Source: Marinobacter sp. SS13-12 (GTDB taxonomy: Bacteria; Pseudomonadota; Gammaproteobacteria; Pseudomonadales; Oleiphilaceae). From it: a stretch of DNA of 64,000 nucleotides. Shown here in pieces: positions 56,131-63,759 of this stretch. The stretch covers positions 124,001 to 188,000 of the forward strand of contig NZ_JASSUA010000005.1 in assembly GCF_030227115.1 (NCBI RefSeq), in the 5' to 3' direction. Position numbers and translations under genes: made by a program. The notes below the pieces were generated by a model that saw nothing but the letters and a program-made list of their open reading frames with translations, was not told the DNA's origin and ran no database searches. Position 1 is the stretch's first letter; each line of letters opens with the position of its first letter.

Positions 56131-56235
56131 ACCGCGTCGCTGAGGCCAAACCCCTGCTCCGTCCTGGTGTTTTAGGCATCAGGATCAAAATCAGTAAACC
56201 ATGGGTAAACCACAGGTAGACCAGGAGAGTCCGAA

Positions 56236-56517
56236 ATGAGTAAGAATTCAGTATTTATTAAGTCACGGGAAGACACCGTAACGGTATCTGCAAAGGTGCC
56301 CCGCTCCCTCAAACTAAGGGCCGATAAATTACGCGACAGTATCCAGGAGATTGACGGCGAACTGTCGTTTGATCTGGCAATGCTGATCCGTGATGCCGTA
56401 GAAGAGGCCGTGGAAAAAGGCGAGAGAGAACTAGCCAGGTTACGAAAGACGGTAAAAGAAGAGACAGGCGCAGCATTCGGATCCGCAAACAAAGAACCAT
56501 CGGCGGAATCCCTATGA
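56236..56517 (+). CDS. Small RHH-like protein beside oriT (StbA/TraY-like position)
   Basis: A 93-residue protein with AGGAG 8 nt upstream of the ATG. N-terminal pattern DTVTVSAKVPRSLKLRADKLRDS fits an RHH or similar small DNA-binding domain, and the remainder is a charged helix (AVEEAVEKGERELARLRK). It faces away from the trwA-like gene across oriT, the position of stbA in R388, which works with oriT-proximal repeats in plasmid stability. It may bind oriT flanks. Identity unproven. Followed by a terminator at 56572. Confidence 0.6.
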   Translation: MSKNSVFIKSREDTVTVSAKVPRSLKLRADKLRDSIQEIDGELSFDLAMLIRDAVEEAVEKGERELARLRKTVKEETGAAFGSANKEPSAESL

Positions 56518-56571
56518 TCGGCGCGGCCGCCGTCCAGGTGGTCGCGCCCCGCTATAAATTCAGACACAAAA

Positions 56572-56591
56572 AAAGGGCCTTTCGGCCCTTT
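56572..56591. terminator. Bidirectional rho-independent terminator
   Basis: AAAGGGCC-TTTC-GGCCCTTT; on the minus strand it is followed by a T7 run, so it should end the ardC transcript. It also lies 55 nt after the plus-strand gene, whose transcription it may stop less well. Confidence 0.85.
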
Positions 56592-56604
56592 CCTCTTCGC
56601 CCAT

Positions 56605-57468
56605 TCAGGCGGCTTGCTCCTCCTTCTTGCTCTCATGCTCGGCCAGGTACTCAAAGCACAAATCGTGGGCCTTCTGGGCCAGAGTCGCGGCCTTAAAAAG
56701 CGCCTTCTTATCGAAGTCCAGTATCCGGATCCAGTGCGCCAGATAACTTTTATGTTGTAAATCACCCTGTAAACCAATGCGACTACACATCATCCAGCTA
56801 CCCAGCTCGGCCACAAGCTCTTCAAAGGCGTAGGCATCAGAACCAAACTTACCGATCAGCTCCCGATCTAGCCGGCTCTTGTGACCAGTCGCGTGAACCA
56901 TTTCATGCAGTCGGGTGCAGTAGTAGTCTTCGCCCTTGGCAAACTGCTCACGGGTCGGCATTTTGATGATGTCCAGCGAAGGGATGTAGCAGGCCTGATC
57001 ACCGCCGTGGCGGGTCTCAATTGGAAACGCCTGACAGATCGCCTCTGCATCTTCAATCGGGGCCCAGGTTGGCTCTGCCTGTGGCGCTTCAAAGCCGTCG
57101 AACTGCTCACGGTTGAACACGGTGAATGCATTCATAACGGCGTAAGATTCTTTCTCGCCAGTGTCGCGGTTTTCCTTTTCCATCGGCTTGAAAAAAATGC
57201 AGGTGGTGCCCTTCTCGCCCTTGCGAACAAAAGCGCCTTGTTGCTTGCCCTGCTGAAAGGTCATCCACTCGTTTGAGCGATAGCCCTCTGCGCGTGCGCG
57301 CATGGCCAACAAAAGAACGTTCATACCGTTGTACGGCTTGCCTGTTGTGCCATTTACCGGCATCGCAAAACCGTTAGAGGTCCACGGACAAACCCATGGT
57401 TTGGTGCCCTCTTTCAGAGCCGCCAGAAACTCAGAAGTGATTTCTTGATAAAGATCGCGCTTTGCCAT
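56605..57468 (-). CDS. ardC: ArdC-family antirestriction protein (ssDNA-binding domain plus zincin)
   Basis: A 287-residue protein of the ArdC family: N-terminal ssDNA-binding domain (DLYQEITSEFLAALKEG, KPYNGMNVLLL), then a zinc-peptidase-like domain with HExxH-type LHEMVHATGH (His-Glu near 185). ArdC of IncW plasmids protects incoming single-stranded DNA from restriction. It is the first recognisable antirestriction gene right of oriT. A TTGACA-17 nt-GATAAT promoter (57541-57569) and the shared leader precede it. Translated from the minus strand, so the incoming T-strand (plus) is its template. Confidence 0.92.
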   Translation of the reverse strand: MAKRDLYQEITSEFLAALKEGTKPWVCPWTSNGFAMPVNGTTGKPYNGMNVLLLAMRARAEGYRSNEWMTFQQGKQQGAFVRKGEKGTTCIFFKPMEKENRDTGEKESYAVMNAFTVFNREQFDGFEAPQAEPTWAPIEDAEAICQAFPIETRHGGDQACYIPSLDIIKMPTREQFAKGEDYYCTRLHEMVHATGHKSRLDRELIGKFGSDAYAFEELVAELGSWMMCSRIGLQGDLQHKSYLAHWIRILDFDKKALFKAATLAQKAHDLCFEYLAEHESKKEEQAA

Positions 57469-57470
57469 GG

Positions 57471-57569
57471 TGGGAAACTCCTAACTCGCCTCGAAATCCG
57501 GCGGCGAACCCGGTGCCAGTTGCTTACTGACCATGTGATAATTATCGGTTTTCTCTGGCCTTGTGTCAA
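57471..57569 (-). promoter_or_regulatory. ardC promoter and shared leader (operator-like inverted repeat)
   Basis: Minus-strand -35 TTGACA (57564-57569) and -10 GATAAT (57541-57546) with 17-nt spacing, near consensus. The leader contains TCGCC-N12-GGCGA, then GTTAGGAG before the start codon. A closely similar leader and promoter precede the ArdB-like gene (59342-59442), and a weaker version precedes the 44-residue gene, so they form a regulon within the leading region. Confidence 0.75.
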
Positions 57570-57630
57570 TCTCTTTGTATACTTCTAAAAGACTAAAAAC
57601 CGATAAGAATCAGCACTCTTTGTGCATCTT

Positions 57631-58166
57631 CGTCTAAGGCTTCGCTTGTCTTTTGCACTGTGATGATCTTGATTGTCCGGAGACCGCCGGGATCGGGCAG
57701 AGCCCGACTTAGATTTAGCGCGGCTCTGCCGCCACATCGTTGCTGAAGTCTGACCAGGCCTCCCCCTGTCGTGAGATCCCGACCGCCCATCAACCGCACC
57801 CGTCGAAGCAGACGCCGGGGCGAGCCTTGCAAGGTGGAACGCAGCGCAGCGAGTAGACCTTGTAAGGATCGTTCCGGTGTCTGAGGGTGCAAAAAGGTTG
57901 ATGGGGGGTCGGGATCGATCTGCGGGAAGCACTTCACCCCGCTTTAAGAGCGTGTGGCACAGCCACTCGCTCCTGGAGGATCGGTAAACAGTCGCGCAAG
58001 CGTCTGTTGATCCGACACCGGGAGCCCGCTTTCAGCGGGCATCCTTCACCGGCCGGAGGTCGGAAGCGCGAGGGATATGGAGGGCGCCAGTCCCGCAACG
58101 CGGGATGAGCGAATAGCGAACCCGGAGAAGCCCGCCCCGAAGGGCGCGCCCAGGTTTACGCCTTAC
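57631..58166. repeat. 536-nt structured repeat, copy 1 (single-stranded promoter candidate)
   Basis: Matches 59986-60521 at a constant offset of 2355 with about 11 mismatches and no indels seen. Contains many hairpins, such as CCCGCTTTCAGCGGG and CGCAACGCG, and the arms GTCGCGCAAGCGTCTGTTGATCC. Two overlapping ORFs (57585-57937) lack ribosome-binding sites and both are translations of the same repeat, so I treat it as non-coding. It lies upstream of ardC and downstream of the 58176 gene, all on the minus strand. Confidence 0.85.
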
Positions 58167-58175
58167 TGAGAATGG

Positions 58176-58496
58176 TCAGTCACTGGCAAGATAAGCATCC
58201 ACCCCCTCATCGAGATAACTCGGCAAACGATCCTCGGCCTGTTCCTGGAGTAAATCATTCTCCAGAACTTCATCGTTTGCACTAACAATCCGAAAATTCG
58301 GAATCACTTCCACATTCGAACTGTGAGACTTCCACTCACCGAATGCAGCGTCCTCGATGGTCAGCAGAAACTTGCCCCCCTCTAACGGCAACTCCCGAAT
58401 CACGGTGCCCCGTTTCAAAGGCATATCGCCAACAACCTGCCCTGTGTCCCGCAGAAATCTTTTGGTAAACCGAACCTCTTTCCCTCGAAAACTCAT
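58176..58496 (-). CDS. Leading-region protein of unknown function (106 residues)
   Basis: A soluble acidic protein beginning MSFRGKEVRFTKRFLRD with a beta-strand-rich centre (VIRELPLEGGKFLLTIED) and an acidic C-terminus. Unknown family. Its ATG overlaps the stop of the 46-residue gene (ATGA), so it ends a four-gene coupled operon with the ArdB-like gene first. This is followed directly by repeat copy 1, which makes its transcript end uncertain. Confidence 0.7.
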   Translation of the reverse strand: MSFRGKEVRFTKRFLRDTGQVVGDMPLKRGTVIRELPLEGGKFLLTIEDAAFGEWKSHSSNVEVIPNFRIVSANDEVLENDLLQEQAEDRLPSYLDEGVDAYLASD

Positions 58497-58633
58497 GCCG
58501 CTGTCTCCTTACGTTGTTGAATCTGGGCCACCAAAGCCCGGAATTGTTTGCCAGACATCGGCCCTAATCGGGCCGGTTTCTGCTTCTTGAAGGCTCGAAT
58601 TACCGTTCTTGCCAGATGATCACAATGACGCAT
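58493..58633 (-). CDS. Small basic protein (46 residues) of the leading-region operon
   Basis: Overlaps the stop of the 85-residue gene upstream and the start of the 106-residue gene downstream (ATGA), so coupling supports it although it is below usual gene-calling cutoffs. Sequence MRHCDHLARTVIRAFKKQKP with a later PMSGKQFRALVAQIQQRK, basic and helical. Possibly nucleic-acid binding. No family recognised. Confidence 0.55.
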   Translation of the reverse strand: MRHCDHLARTVIRAFKKQKPARLGPMSGKQFRALVAQIQQRKETAA

Positions 58634-58877
58634 GGCGATCCCTCCCCGCCCCTCGCACGGCCTCCATACCACGCTTCAGGTCTCGCGTGCTTTCGCACAA
58701 ATCGAAAAATAAATAGGCGTAACGGCGAGTCACAAAATCACCTAGACTGTCGCGGCGCTTTCCGGCCATACCGAACACCGAATAAGTCGTTGCGGTTTCA
58801 CTACTGATCGTCACCAACTCGAAAGAGTCGTACATAGCCAGATCCTGAACGCTCCGCAGATAAATCAACGTATCCAT
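58620..58877 (-). CDS. Leading-region protein of unknown function (85 residues)
   Basis: Starts MDTLIYLRSVQDLAMYDS. Has a SETATTYSVFGMAGKRRDS segment and a basic end. No TM helix or family recognised. Lies 47 nt after the ArdB-like gene and overlaps the next small gene by 14 nt. Small proteins with this profile in F-type leading regions often modulate host SOS or restriction, but nothing here proves that. Confidence 0.65.
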   Translation of the reverse strand: MDTLIYLRSVQDLAMYDSFELVTISSETATTYSVFGMAGKRRDSLGDFVTRRYAYLFFDLCESTRDLKRGMEAVRGAGRDRHASL

Positions 58878-58924
58878 TGGAATCTCCTTACCCGCGAGGC
58901 AATGCCTCGCGGGACGCGGTGGGT

Positions 58925-59341
58925 TCAGGCAATGAGCCGTTTAATGTCTTTGGCGAACGGCGAATCCATGGCGTCGAGCCATAGCCGGTTGTAGGCGGTG
59001 TAGAACACCGGATCACCTGTGAAACAGGCGAGGCGGGTAAACGCCACCAGCGACAGCGCCATCCCTGCGGTGGCCGCATTAGCTCGAACAGCCCCCAGAT
59101 TGCGCGGGTTGAACAGCTTCACCCGCTCGGTGATTACCGGCTCCATAAAAAACCCTGCGGAGTCAGTGCCAAGATAGAGCCACTGCGCGCCACGAAATTG
59201 AGGTTGCCATTCGGCCATAACCGAAAACACGGTTTGCTCGATTTCAGCGCGGTACGCGCTCAAGTAATGGGGAAAACGGGTCTTGCGGAATTTGAACACG
59301 GACGCCGGAGCGTCTGACAAACAGGGTGCGATTGCACTCAT
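58925..59341 (-). CDS. ArdB/KlcA-like antirestriction protein
   Basis: A 138-residue protein resembling the ArdB/KlcA family: GTDSAGFFMEPVIT corresponds to the family's NGGFYMAP, and VRANAATAGMALSLVAFTRL to SADAAGIVATL. Typical length is about 140. ArdB blocks type I restriction in vivo. Placed first in a four-gene minus-strand operon with its own TTGACA-17-GATAAT promoter and the leader shared with ardC. Antirestriction proteins of two families in one leading region suggest strong pressure from host restriction. Confidence 0.7.
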   Translation of the reverse strand: MSAIAPCLSDAPASVFKFRKTRFPHYLSAYRAEIEQTVFSVMAEWQPQFRGAQWLYLGTDSAGFFMEPVITERVKLFNPRNLGAVRANAATAGMALSLVAFTRLACFTGDPVFYTAYNRLWLDAMDSPFAKDIKRLIA

Positions 59342-59442
59342 GGTGGGTATCTCCTAACTCGCCTCGAAACCGCCGGCGAAACGCGGGGACCAACACTCGT
59401 TGACCACCCTCTAATTATCGTTTAACGCGCTTACATTGTCAA
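59342..59442 (-). promoter_or_regulatory. ArdB-like operon promoter and shared leader
   Basis: Minus-strand -35 TTGACA (59437-59442) and -10 GATAAT (59414-59419), 17-nt spacing. Leader with TCGCC-N11-GGCGA and GTTAGGAG, almost the same as before ardC. The inverted repeat lies just after the expected transcription start, the place for a repressor operator or a translational control hairpin. Confidence 0.75.
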
Positions 59443-59458
59443 CTTTTCAAGCATCTTT

Positions 59459-59653
59459 TCAGCGTGTTAATTGTCGGTGTGGAATCTTTCCCGCCACCAA
59501 TGTAATCAGCGGATTACTCATGCTCCTGGGCCACTCCAGGTGCAAATAACTGTTTTTAACTACCGAAACCCGAACGTCCAGTTTTGAGGTAGCTACAAAG
59601 GCTGTACCGATGACAGCAAGGCTGATCCCGACCGCTTTCATTTCTTGTTTCAC
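59459..59653 (-). CDS. Small membrane or exported protein, paralogue 1
   Basis: A 64-residue protein. I choose the GTG at 59653 because AAGGAGAGG lies a few nt upstream; the longest frame begins ten codons earlier. N-terminal hydrophobic helix (VGISLAVIGTAFVATS) then KLDVRVSVVKNSYLHLEW. This second half matches the 44-residue protein encoded next to it (VDFRFVSKDWTLELHIK), so the two are paralogues. Unknown function in the leading region. Confidence 0.55.
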   Translation of the reverse strand: MKQEMKAVGISLAVIGTAFVATSKLDVRVSVVKNSYLHLEWPRSMSNPLITLVAGKIPHRQLTR

Positions 59654-59701
59654 AATTCCTCTCCTTGAGAAAGTGGGGGCCAAACATCGGCCCCCGAAGG
59701 G

Positions 59702-59836
59702 TTACTTGATGTGGAGTTCCAGCGTCCAATCCTTAGACACAAACCGGAAATCCACCTCGGAACCCAAGATGGTGGCCAACAGCAGCACGGCGATAATCCA
59801 TTTTCCGTACTTGACCAGTTGCAGCTTGGTGTTCAT
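59702..59836 (-). CDS. Small membrane protein, paralogue 2 (44 residues)
   Basis: Sequence MNTKLQLVKYGKWIIAVLLL with a hydrophobic helix, then SEVDFRFVSKDWTLEL and HIK. Related to the neighbour at 59459-59653. The shared leader (59845-59878) precedes it, which supports expression. Below the usual size cutoff. The pair are 48 nt apart in the same direction. Confidence 0.55.
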   Translation of the reverse strand: MNTKLQLVKYGKWIIAVLLLATILGSEVDFRFVSKDWTLELHIK

Positions 59837-59844
59837 TTTTGTTA

Positions 59845-59935
59845 CCCCATCGCCTCGAACCACCGGCGAGCGTGGCGCTTAGACTATTCCCTAAGTGCAC
59901 GATAATAATACCATTATTTTGTTTTATACGTCACT
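59845..59935 (-). promoter_or_regulatory. Third copy of the leader with weak promoter
   Basis: TCGCC-N10-GGCGA present at 59850-59871 in the minus-strand sense. Upstream are -10-like TATTAT (59905-59910) and -35-like GTGACG. Weaker promoter than the first two copies. It would drive the two small membrane-protein genes. Confidence 0.45.
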
Positions 59936-59985
59936 CTTTGTGTATACCTTTGAGGGATAAAAAACGAGCTTCCACGGCCCAATTC

Positions 59986-60521
59986 CGTCTAAGGTTTTGC
60001 TTGTCTTTTGCACTGTGATGATCTTGATTGTCCGGATGCCGCCGGGATCGGGCAGAGCCCGACTTAGATTTAGCGCGGCTCTGCCGCCACATCGTTGCTG
60101 AAGTCTGACCAGGCCTCCCCCTGTCGTGAGATCCCGACCGCCCATCAACCGCACCCGTCGCAGCAGACGCCGGGGCGAGCCTTGCAAGGTGGAACGCAGC
60201 GCAGCGAGTAGACCTTGTAAGGATCGTTCCGGTGTCTGAAGGTGCAAAAAGGTTGATGGGGGGGCGGGATCGATCTGCGGGAAGCACTTCACCCCGCTTT
60301 AAGAGCGTGTGGCACAGCCACTCGCTCCTGGAGGATCGGTAAACAGTCGCGCAAGCGTCTGTTGATCCGACACCGGGAGCCCGCTTTCAGCGGGCATCCT
60401 TCACCGGCCGGAGGTCGGAAGCGCGAGGGATATGGAGGGCGTCAGTCCCGCAACGCGGGATGAGCGATTAGCGAACCCGGAGAAGCCCGCCCCGAAGGGC
60501 GCGCCCAAGTTAACGCCTTAC
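59986..60521. repeat. 536-nt structured repeat, copy 2 (single-stranded promoter candidate)
   Basis: Near-identical to copy 1 and in the same orientation, upstream (minus-strand sense) of the two small membrane-protein genes and the ArdB-like operon. Between it and the plus-strand gene at 60670 lie 148 nt with no clear gene. ORFs inside it (59924-60292) are repeat translations, not genes. Confidence 0.85.
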
Positions 60522-60669
60522 GACAATTGATCAAACAGAGCCTGCTCTGTAGTCTCTGTTCACATAAACCTATCCGACACCAGTAAATAACTATGGCGTC
60601 AAGACAGATTGCTTCAACGTTTAGTTAATTAGTTGTGAAAGTTGAAGCGCAGCCACGGATGGACGACCA

Positions 60670-61551
60670 ATGAGTAGTTTCAAAATACCTTTTGGCCTCA
60701 GAAAAGAACGGCTAGTCGAGGTCGATGATGTCCCTTCAGGTTTAAGATGTGATTGCGTTTGCCCTGGTTGCAAAAGAGAGTTAATCGCAAGAAAGGGCGA
60801 GGTGAATGCCCATCATTTCGCCCATGCTCACGCCAAAGATAGTGATCTTTGCGAATACGGAACTGAAACCGCGATTCATCTGATGGCAAAGCAAATCCTC
60901 TGCGAAGAAAAAAGGATATTTGCCCCAGAGACCCTTATTGCAAGGAAAGACGTTGATGATCGAGGCAACAGCCACACGGCGTCTCGCGTAGCTCACAGCA
61001 AAGGTTTGCTTATCTTCAATGAGGTAATCAGTGAGAAATCGTTTGGCGGGACGATCCCTGACATCCTTGCAAACGTGGGTGGCGAACAGTTCATTATTGA
61101 GATCGCAGTCACCCATTTTTGTAACAAAGATAAGATTTCCACGTTTCGAGAAAAGCATTGCAACGTCCTTGAGGTCGATCTTCGATCATTCACGAAAAGC
61201 CTCCCGACCAAGGAGGATTTGCGATCCTATCTGGTGCAAGAAGAAGCTACCCGCGAGTGGCTCTCACTCAAATCGTATACAGATGTAGAAAAACAAGTAG
61301 AGGAGGAACTGCAAGATAGGATTTCGGCGGCCAATGAGCGAAATAAGGCCAAAACTGTGACCCACATTGAACGCCCGAAACTCACACCTCAACCACAAGG
61401 ACCCCACCATCGGTCCAAGCTAATTACTTACAACAAAGCCGATACAAAGAGTCGATGGTTCGCCTGCCCGACCTGTAAGAAAAATCAAAAAGCGTATCCA
61501 GATTGGCAAGATCGCCTGCCGGAAGAGGTTTTTCTGTTTTCTTGCTCCTAG
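60670..61551 (+). CDS. CoiA-like nuclease-domain protein
   Basis: A 293-residue protein resembling CoiA-family competence proteins: N-terminal zinc-ribbon-like part (CDCVCPGCKRELIARKG, then HHFAHAHAKDSDLCEYGTET) and a nuclease-like core (GGTIPDILANVGGEQFIIEI, with conserved D and ExA). The C-terminus has a second CPTC pair and a terminal cysteine. CoiA proteins act during DNA uptake and recombination. This is one of two leading-region genes on the plus strand, so the T-strand is its coding strand, and it would be expressed only after second-strand synthesis. Confidence 0.7.
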   Translation: MSSFKIPFGLRKERLVEVDDVPSGLRCDCVCPGCKRELIARKGEVNAHHFAHAHAKDSDLCEYGTETAIHLMAKQILCEEKRIFAPETLIARKDVDDRGNSHTASRVAHSKGLLIFNEVISEKSFGGTIPDILANVGGEQFIIEIAVTHFCNKDKISTFREKHCNVLEVDLRSFTKSLPTKEDLRSYLVQEEATREWLSLKSYTDVEKQVEEELQDRISAANERNKAKTVTHIERPKLTPQPQGPHHRSKLITYNKADTKSRWFACPTCKKNQKAYPDWQDRLPEEVFLFSCS

Positions 61552-61850
61552 CAAGAAGCGCCTTGGGAAGCAACTCAAGTTCCCTGTCCATTCTGCAGTG
61601 GGCTCGTCAGCATCCCATGAAAAGCGGCGGGGTGAACTGGGAGTATTATTGTCTAGACCAGTAAAGCGGACAGAGAATGGGAATAAGAAGCCGGCTTGCA
61701 GTATCCCCATCAAGCTTTTATACTCTCTGTGTGGTTTGCGATAGTCGGTGTCCCGTTAAAAAGGGTAGCAACCATGACACCAGTTACTAGTACTGGTTTC
61801 CACCATAGGTGGTCATAACCAAGATGCCCGGCAGTGATACTTATCAGCCA
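61552..61850. other. Gap with two small hairpins
   Basis: About 300 nt without a gene. ACCAGT-TACTAGT-ACTGGT at 61779-61797, followed by CCACC-ATA-GGTGG near 61801-61813, are tandem inverted repeats. They might terminate or process the plus-strand transcript or bind a protein. There is no T run. Confidence 0.4.
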
Positions 61851-61874
61851 AAACCCCGCTTATGCGGGGTTTTC
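61851..61874. terminator. Bidirectional terminator
   Basis: AAAACCCCGC-TTAT-GCGGGGTTTT, a perfect 10-bp stem. Ends the minus-strand gene that stops at 61881, and also suits plus-strand transcripts. Confidence 0.88.
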
Positions 61875-61880
61875 GCTTTT

Positions 61881-62441
61881 CTAGGGCTTGACTACGCCCT
61901 TTTTCTTGGCAAATTGCGAGAGCAGTTGACGAAATTTCTGCCCACCGTGGTTTCGAATGTCCACCGGGCGATTTTGGCGCCAATGCACGCTTCTGACCCA
62001 GAGTTCGAAGGCCGGGTCTTTCTTCTCCCGGTAATCCAGTCTCATACAGATATACCAACCATCGTGAGCGACTACCCCGCTTTTCTGTTCCTGCCGATAA
62101 ATAATTTCTCGGTCACCCGCGAGACACTTCTGCAAGCCAAGATTTTCGATGATCATTGGAAGCGCCTGGCAAAAATCCCACCGAAGTTTGCAGAAAACGC
62201 GTTCCTCGATGGTGCCGTCCCTTCTGTGTTGCGTGTCAATGATCTGGTTGGCAGGTTCGTCTTTTCGTTCGCGCGAATAGCAGTGGTTTGAAAAAATCAC
62301 CCTCACCGGAACGGAAAACGGCTCGGCCTCCTTGTCCGGTTTTATTTCGTAAGTCGTCACGAACGAGCTAAAGGCGGATAACGCATACGCCGTGTTGGTG
62401 TCCGGATCCGTCCAGGTTGTTTTATCGTTATTGAAGGCCAT
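61881..62441 (-). CDS. Leading-region protein of unknown function (186 residues)
   Basis: Start at 62441 (MAFNNDKTTWTDPDTNTAYA); the longer frame would read through the tRNA-like gene. A soluble alpha/beta protein with several conserved-looking tryptophans, histidines and cysteines: IFSNHCYSRERKDEP, VFCKLRWDFCQALP and HDGWYICMRLDYREKKDP. No family recognised. The C-terminus is basic (QLLSQFAKKKGVVKP). Lies 110 nt downstream of the tRNA-like gene on the minus strand. Confidence 0.7.
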   Translation of the reverse strand: MAFNNDKTTWTDPDTNTAYALSAFSSFVTTYEIKPDKEAEPFSVPVRVIFSNHCYSRERKDEPANQIIDTQHRRDGTIEERVFCKLRWDFCQALPMIIENLGLQKCLAGDREIIYRQEQKSGVVAHDGWYICMRLDYREKKDPAFELWVRSVHWRQNRPVDIRNHGGQKFRQLLSQFAKKKGVVKP

Positions 62442-62550
62442 CAGAGCGCCTTTTGATTCCTGCCTTGTTGGGTGTCCCTTAGCCGTGCATAGCCCGACAG
62501 CCAGGGGTGATGCAATCGACGGATAGCTTCCCACCCGTCTCATGAAAGGG

Positions 62551-62659
62551 AGTGACGGAGGGACTTGAACCCTCAACCTCTCTGCCCATACGCTAGTCAA
62601 TGTCAGTTAACTCTCGCGTGTCGAAAACAGAACGCTCTGTCCGTTTGAGCTACGCCACT
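62551..62659 (-). tRNA. tRNA-like gene with an insertion in the anticodon loop
   Basis: Minus strand. Acceptor AGTGGCG/CGTCACT (one G-T pair), TA, D arm GCTC-AAACGGACA-GAGC, then anticodon stem TTCTG pairing with CAGAG across a 43-nt loop (7 expected, so about 36 extra nt), variable AGGTT, T arm GAGGG-TTCAAGT-CCCTC. All other arms are perfect. The inserted stretch has its own hairpin (AGTTAA-CTGACA-TTGACT). If T33 is followed by TTC, the anticodon would be glutamate-like, but the 3' loop end GGG is unusual. CCA is not encoded. Could be an intron, a pseudogene or a decoy. Confidence 0.6.
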
Positions 62660-62672
62660 GAAAACTCGTTGT

Positions 62673-63281
62673 TCAGGCTTGTTCTTGCCTTCCGGATGGG
62701 GCTGGAGGCGCCGGCACTTCGTTCGCCTGCTCGGCTTTCTGCCTCTCCCTATACGCGTGAAAATTCTGGATATCACCGTAAGCACCAATCTCAGTTACTC
62801 GGTCGATAAACCGTGCGTAGAGCTGGTCTTGCACCTTGTTCTGGGACCACATCCATTCAACCGCTGCGTTCGGATTAGTCAGAAGCACGTAGTGGTAATC
62901 TCCGGATGGACCATTCTTGGGCAACAGAAAGTTAAGATCGGCCAGTATCTTCATCTTTTTGCGCCATGTATGAACAGCTCGCTCCCCGTGGAATCCGGCT
63001 TCACTGGCGAAGGTGTTCGGATTTTCAATGGTCACCAAAGGATGATCTGGCGACCTCGCCCACAGACAAAACAACGTATGGCCTGCTGGGGTCCCTTTGG
63101 TCTGGTTATCGATTGCCTGCATGGCAATCGGCAAAGTTCGCGGTACGGTGCTAAAACCGTCGTTCCTGCCACGCATCCAGATCAACTCCGGCGGTATGTT
63201 CGGAAACAATACGTCCATTTGCCGTTGCGCTCTTTCCGCCATCTTTGGGCGCCTTGCGCTTGCTTGCTTTTGATTCGCCAT
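62673..63281 (-). CDS. Leading-region protein of unknown function (202 residues)
   Basis: Start at ATG 63281 (MANQKQASARRPKMAERAQ); the longer frame uses TTG. Basic N-terminus, then DVLFPNIPPELIWMRGRNDG and several hydrophobic stretches; the C-terminus is proline-rich and charged. It could be a DNA-binding or replication-associated protein (winged-helix-like RAVHTWRKKMKILADLNFL), but no family is certain. It lies just upstream of the tRNA-like gene, so both may share a transcript. Confidence 0.6.
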   Translation of the reverse strand: MANQKQASARRPKMAERAQRQMDVLFPNIPPELIWMRGRNDGFSTVPRTLPIAMQAIDNQTKGTPAGHTLFCLWARSPDHPLVTIENPNTFASEAGFHGERAVHTWRKKMKILADLNFLLPKNGPSGDYHYVLLTNPNAAVEWMWSQNKVQDQLYARFIDRVTEIGAYGDIQNFHAYRERQKAEQANEVPAPPAPSGRQEQA

Positions 63282-63759
63282 CGCTGTTTTCAACCTTGTT
63301 TGTCATCGAGTAATGCCATTGTTGGCTTATCCTTCAGCGACTACAACGAGTGATTAAGAGCATTATCCAACCACCACTGAACCACCCGAATTGACAATAC
63401 ACTATTTTTAATAAGCACCATATGATGTATTTCTATCGCGGTAAATGTCTGTTATATGAGTGGCTAGATTTAGAAATATTTCATTTTTTCCAGAGACTTG
63501 AGCCAACAATGCGGTGCTCCCCGTCCTCGCGTCCCTTGTACTCAATGTGCTCACCGTGCTCAAGGGGTTGTTAGGGGGCGCGGGACCTGCTCAAGAAGAA
63601 GCTTTCCAAGCTACCTGTCCGGATTCAAATGGATCCGCTACAGAACTTAATCGTTGCCAATGCCTGTTGAACCACAGATCAATCAGGTCAACGACGGCTA
63701 CCCATTGCAACCATAAAAAATGGATAAGAAGAGGTGCTCGCCAGCTACCTGCCGCCGGC
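63282..63759. other. Gap before the truncated repeat
   Basis: About 480 nt with no convincing gene. AT-rich around 63390-63480 (CACTATTTTTAATAAG). The promoter for the minus-strand gene at 63281 should be here, but no clear -35/-10 pair is visible. Confidence 0.4.

Noticed and set aside
57585..57937. Overlapping 114- and 115-residue minus-strand ORFs in repeat copy 1
   Set aside because: Two frames of the same GC-rich repeat, no ribosome-binding site, repeated in copy 2 with the same mismatches in both frames, so neither shows coding constraint.
59924..60292. Equivalent ORFs in repeat copy 2
   Set aside because: Same reasoning as for copy 1; the ends differ only because the flanking DNA differs.
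61809..62291. 160-residue plus-strand ORF opposite the 61881 gene
   Set aside because: Overlaps a terminator hairpin and is antisense to a better-supported gene.
62679..63353. 224-residue plus-strand ORF opposite the 62673 gene
   Set aside because: Shadow ORF; the minus-strand frame has the plausible protein composition and matching strand of its neighbours.
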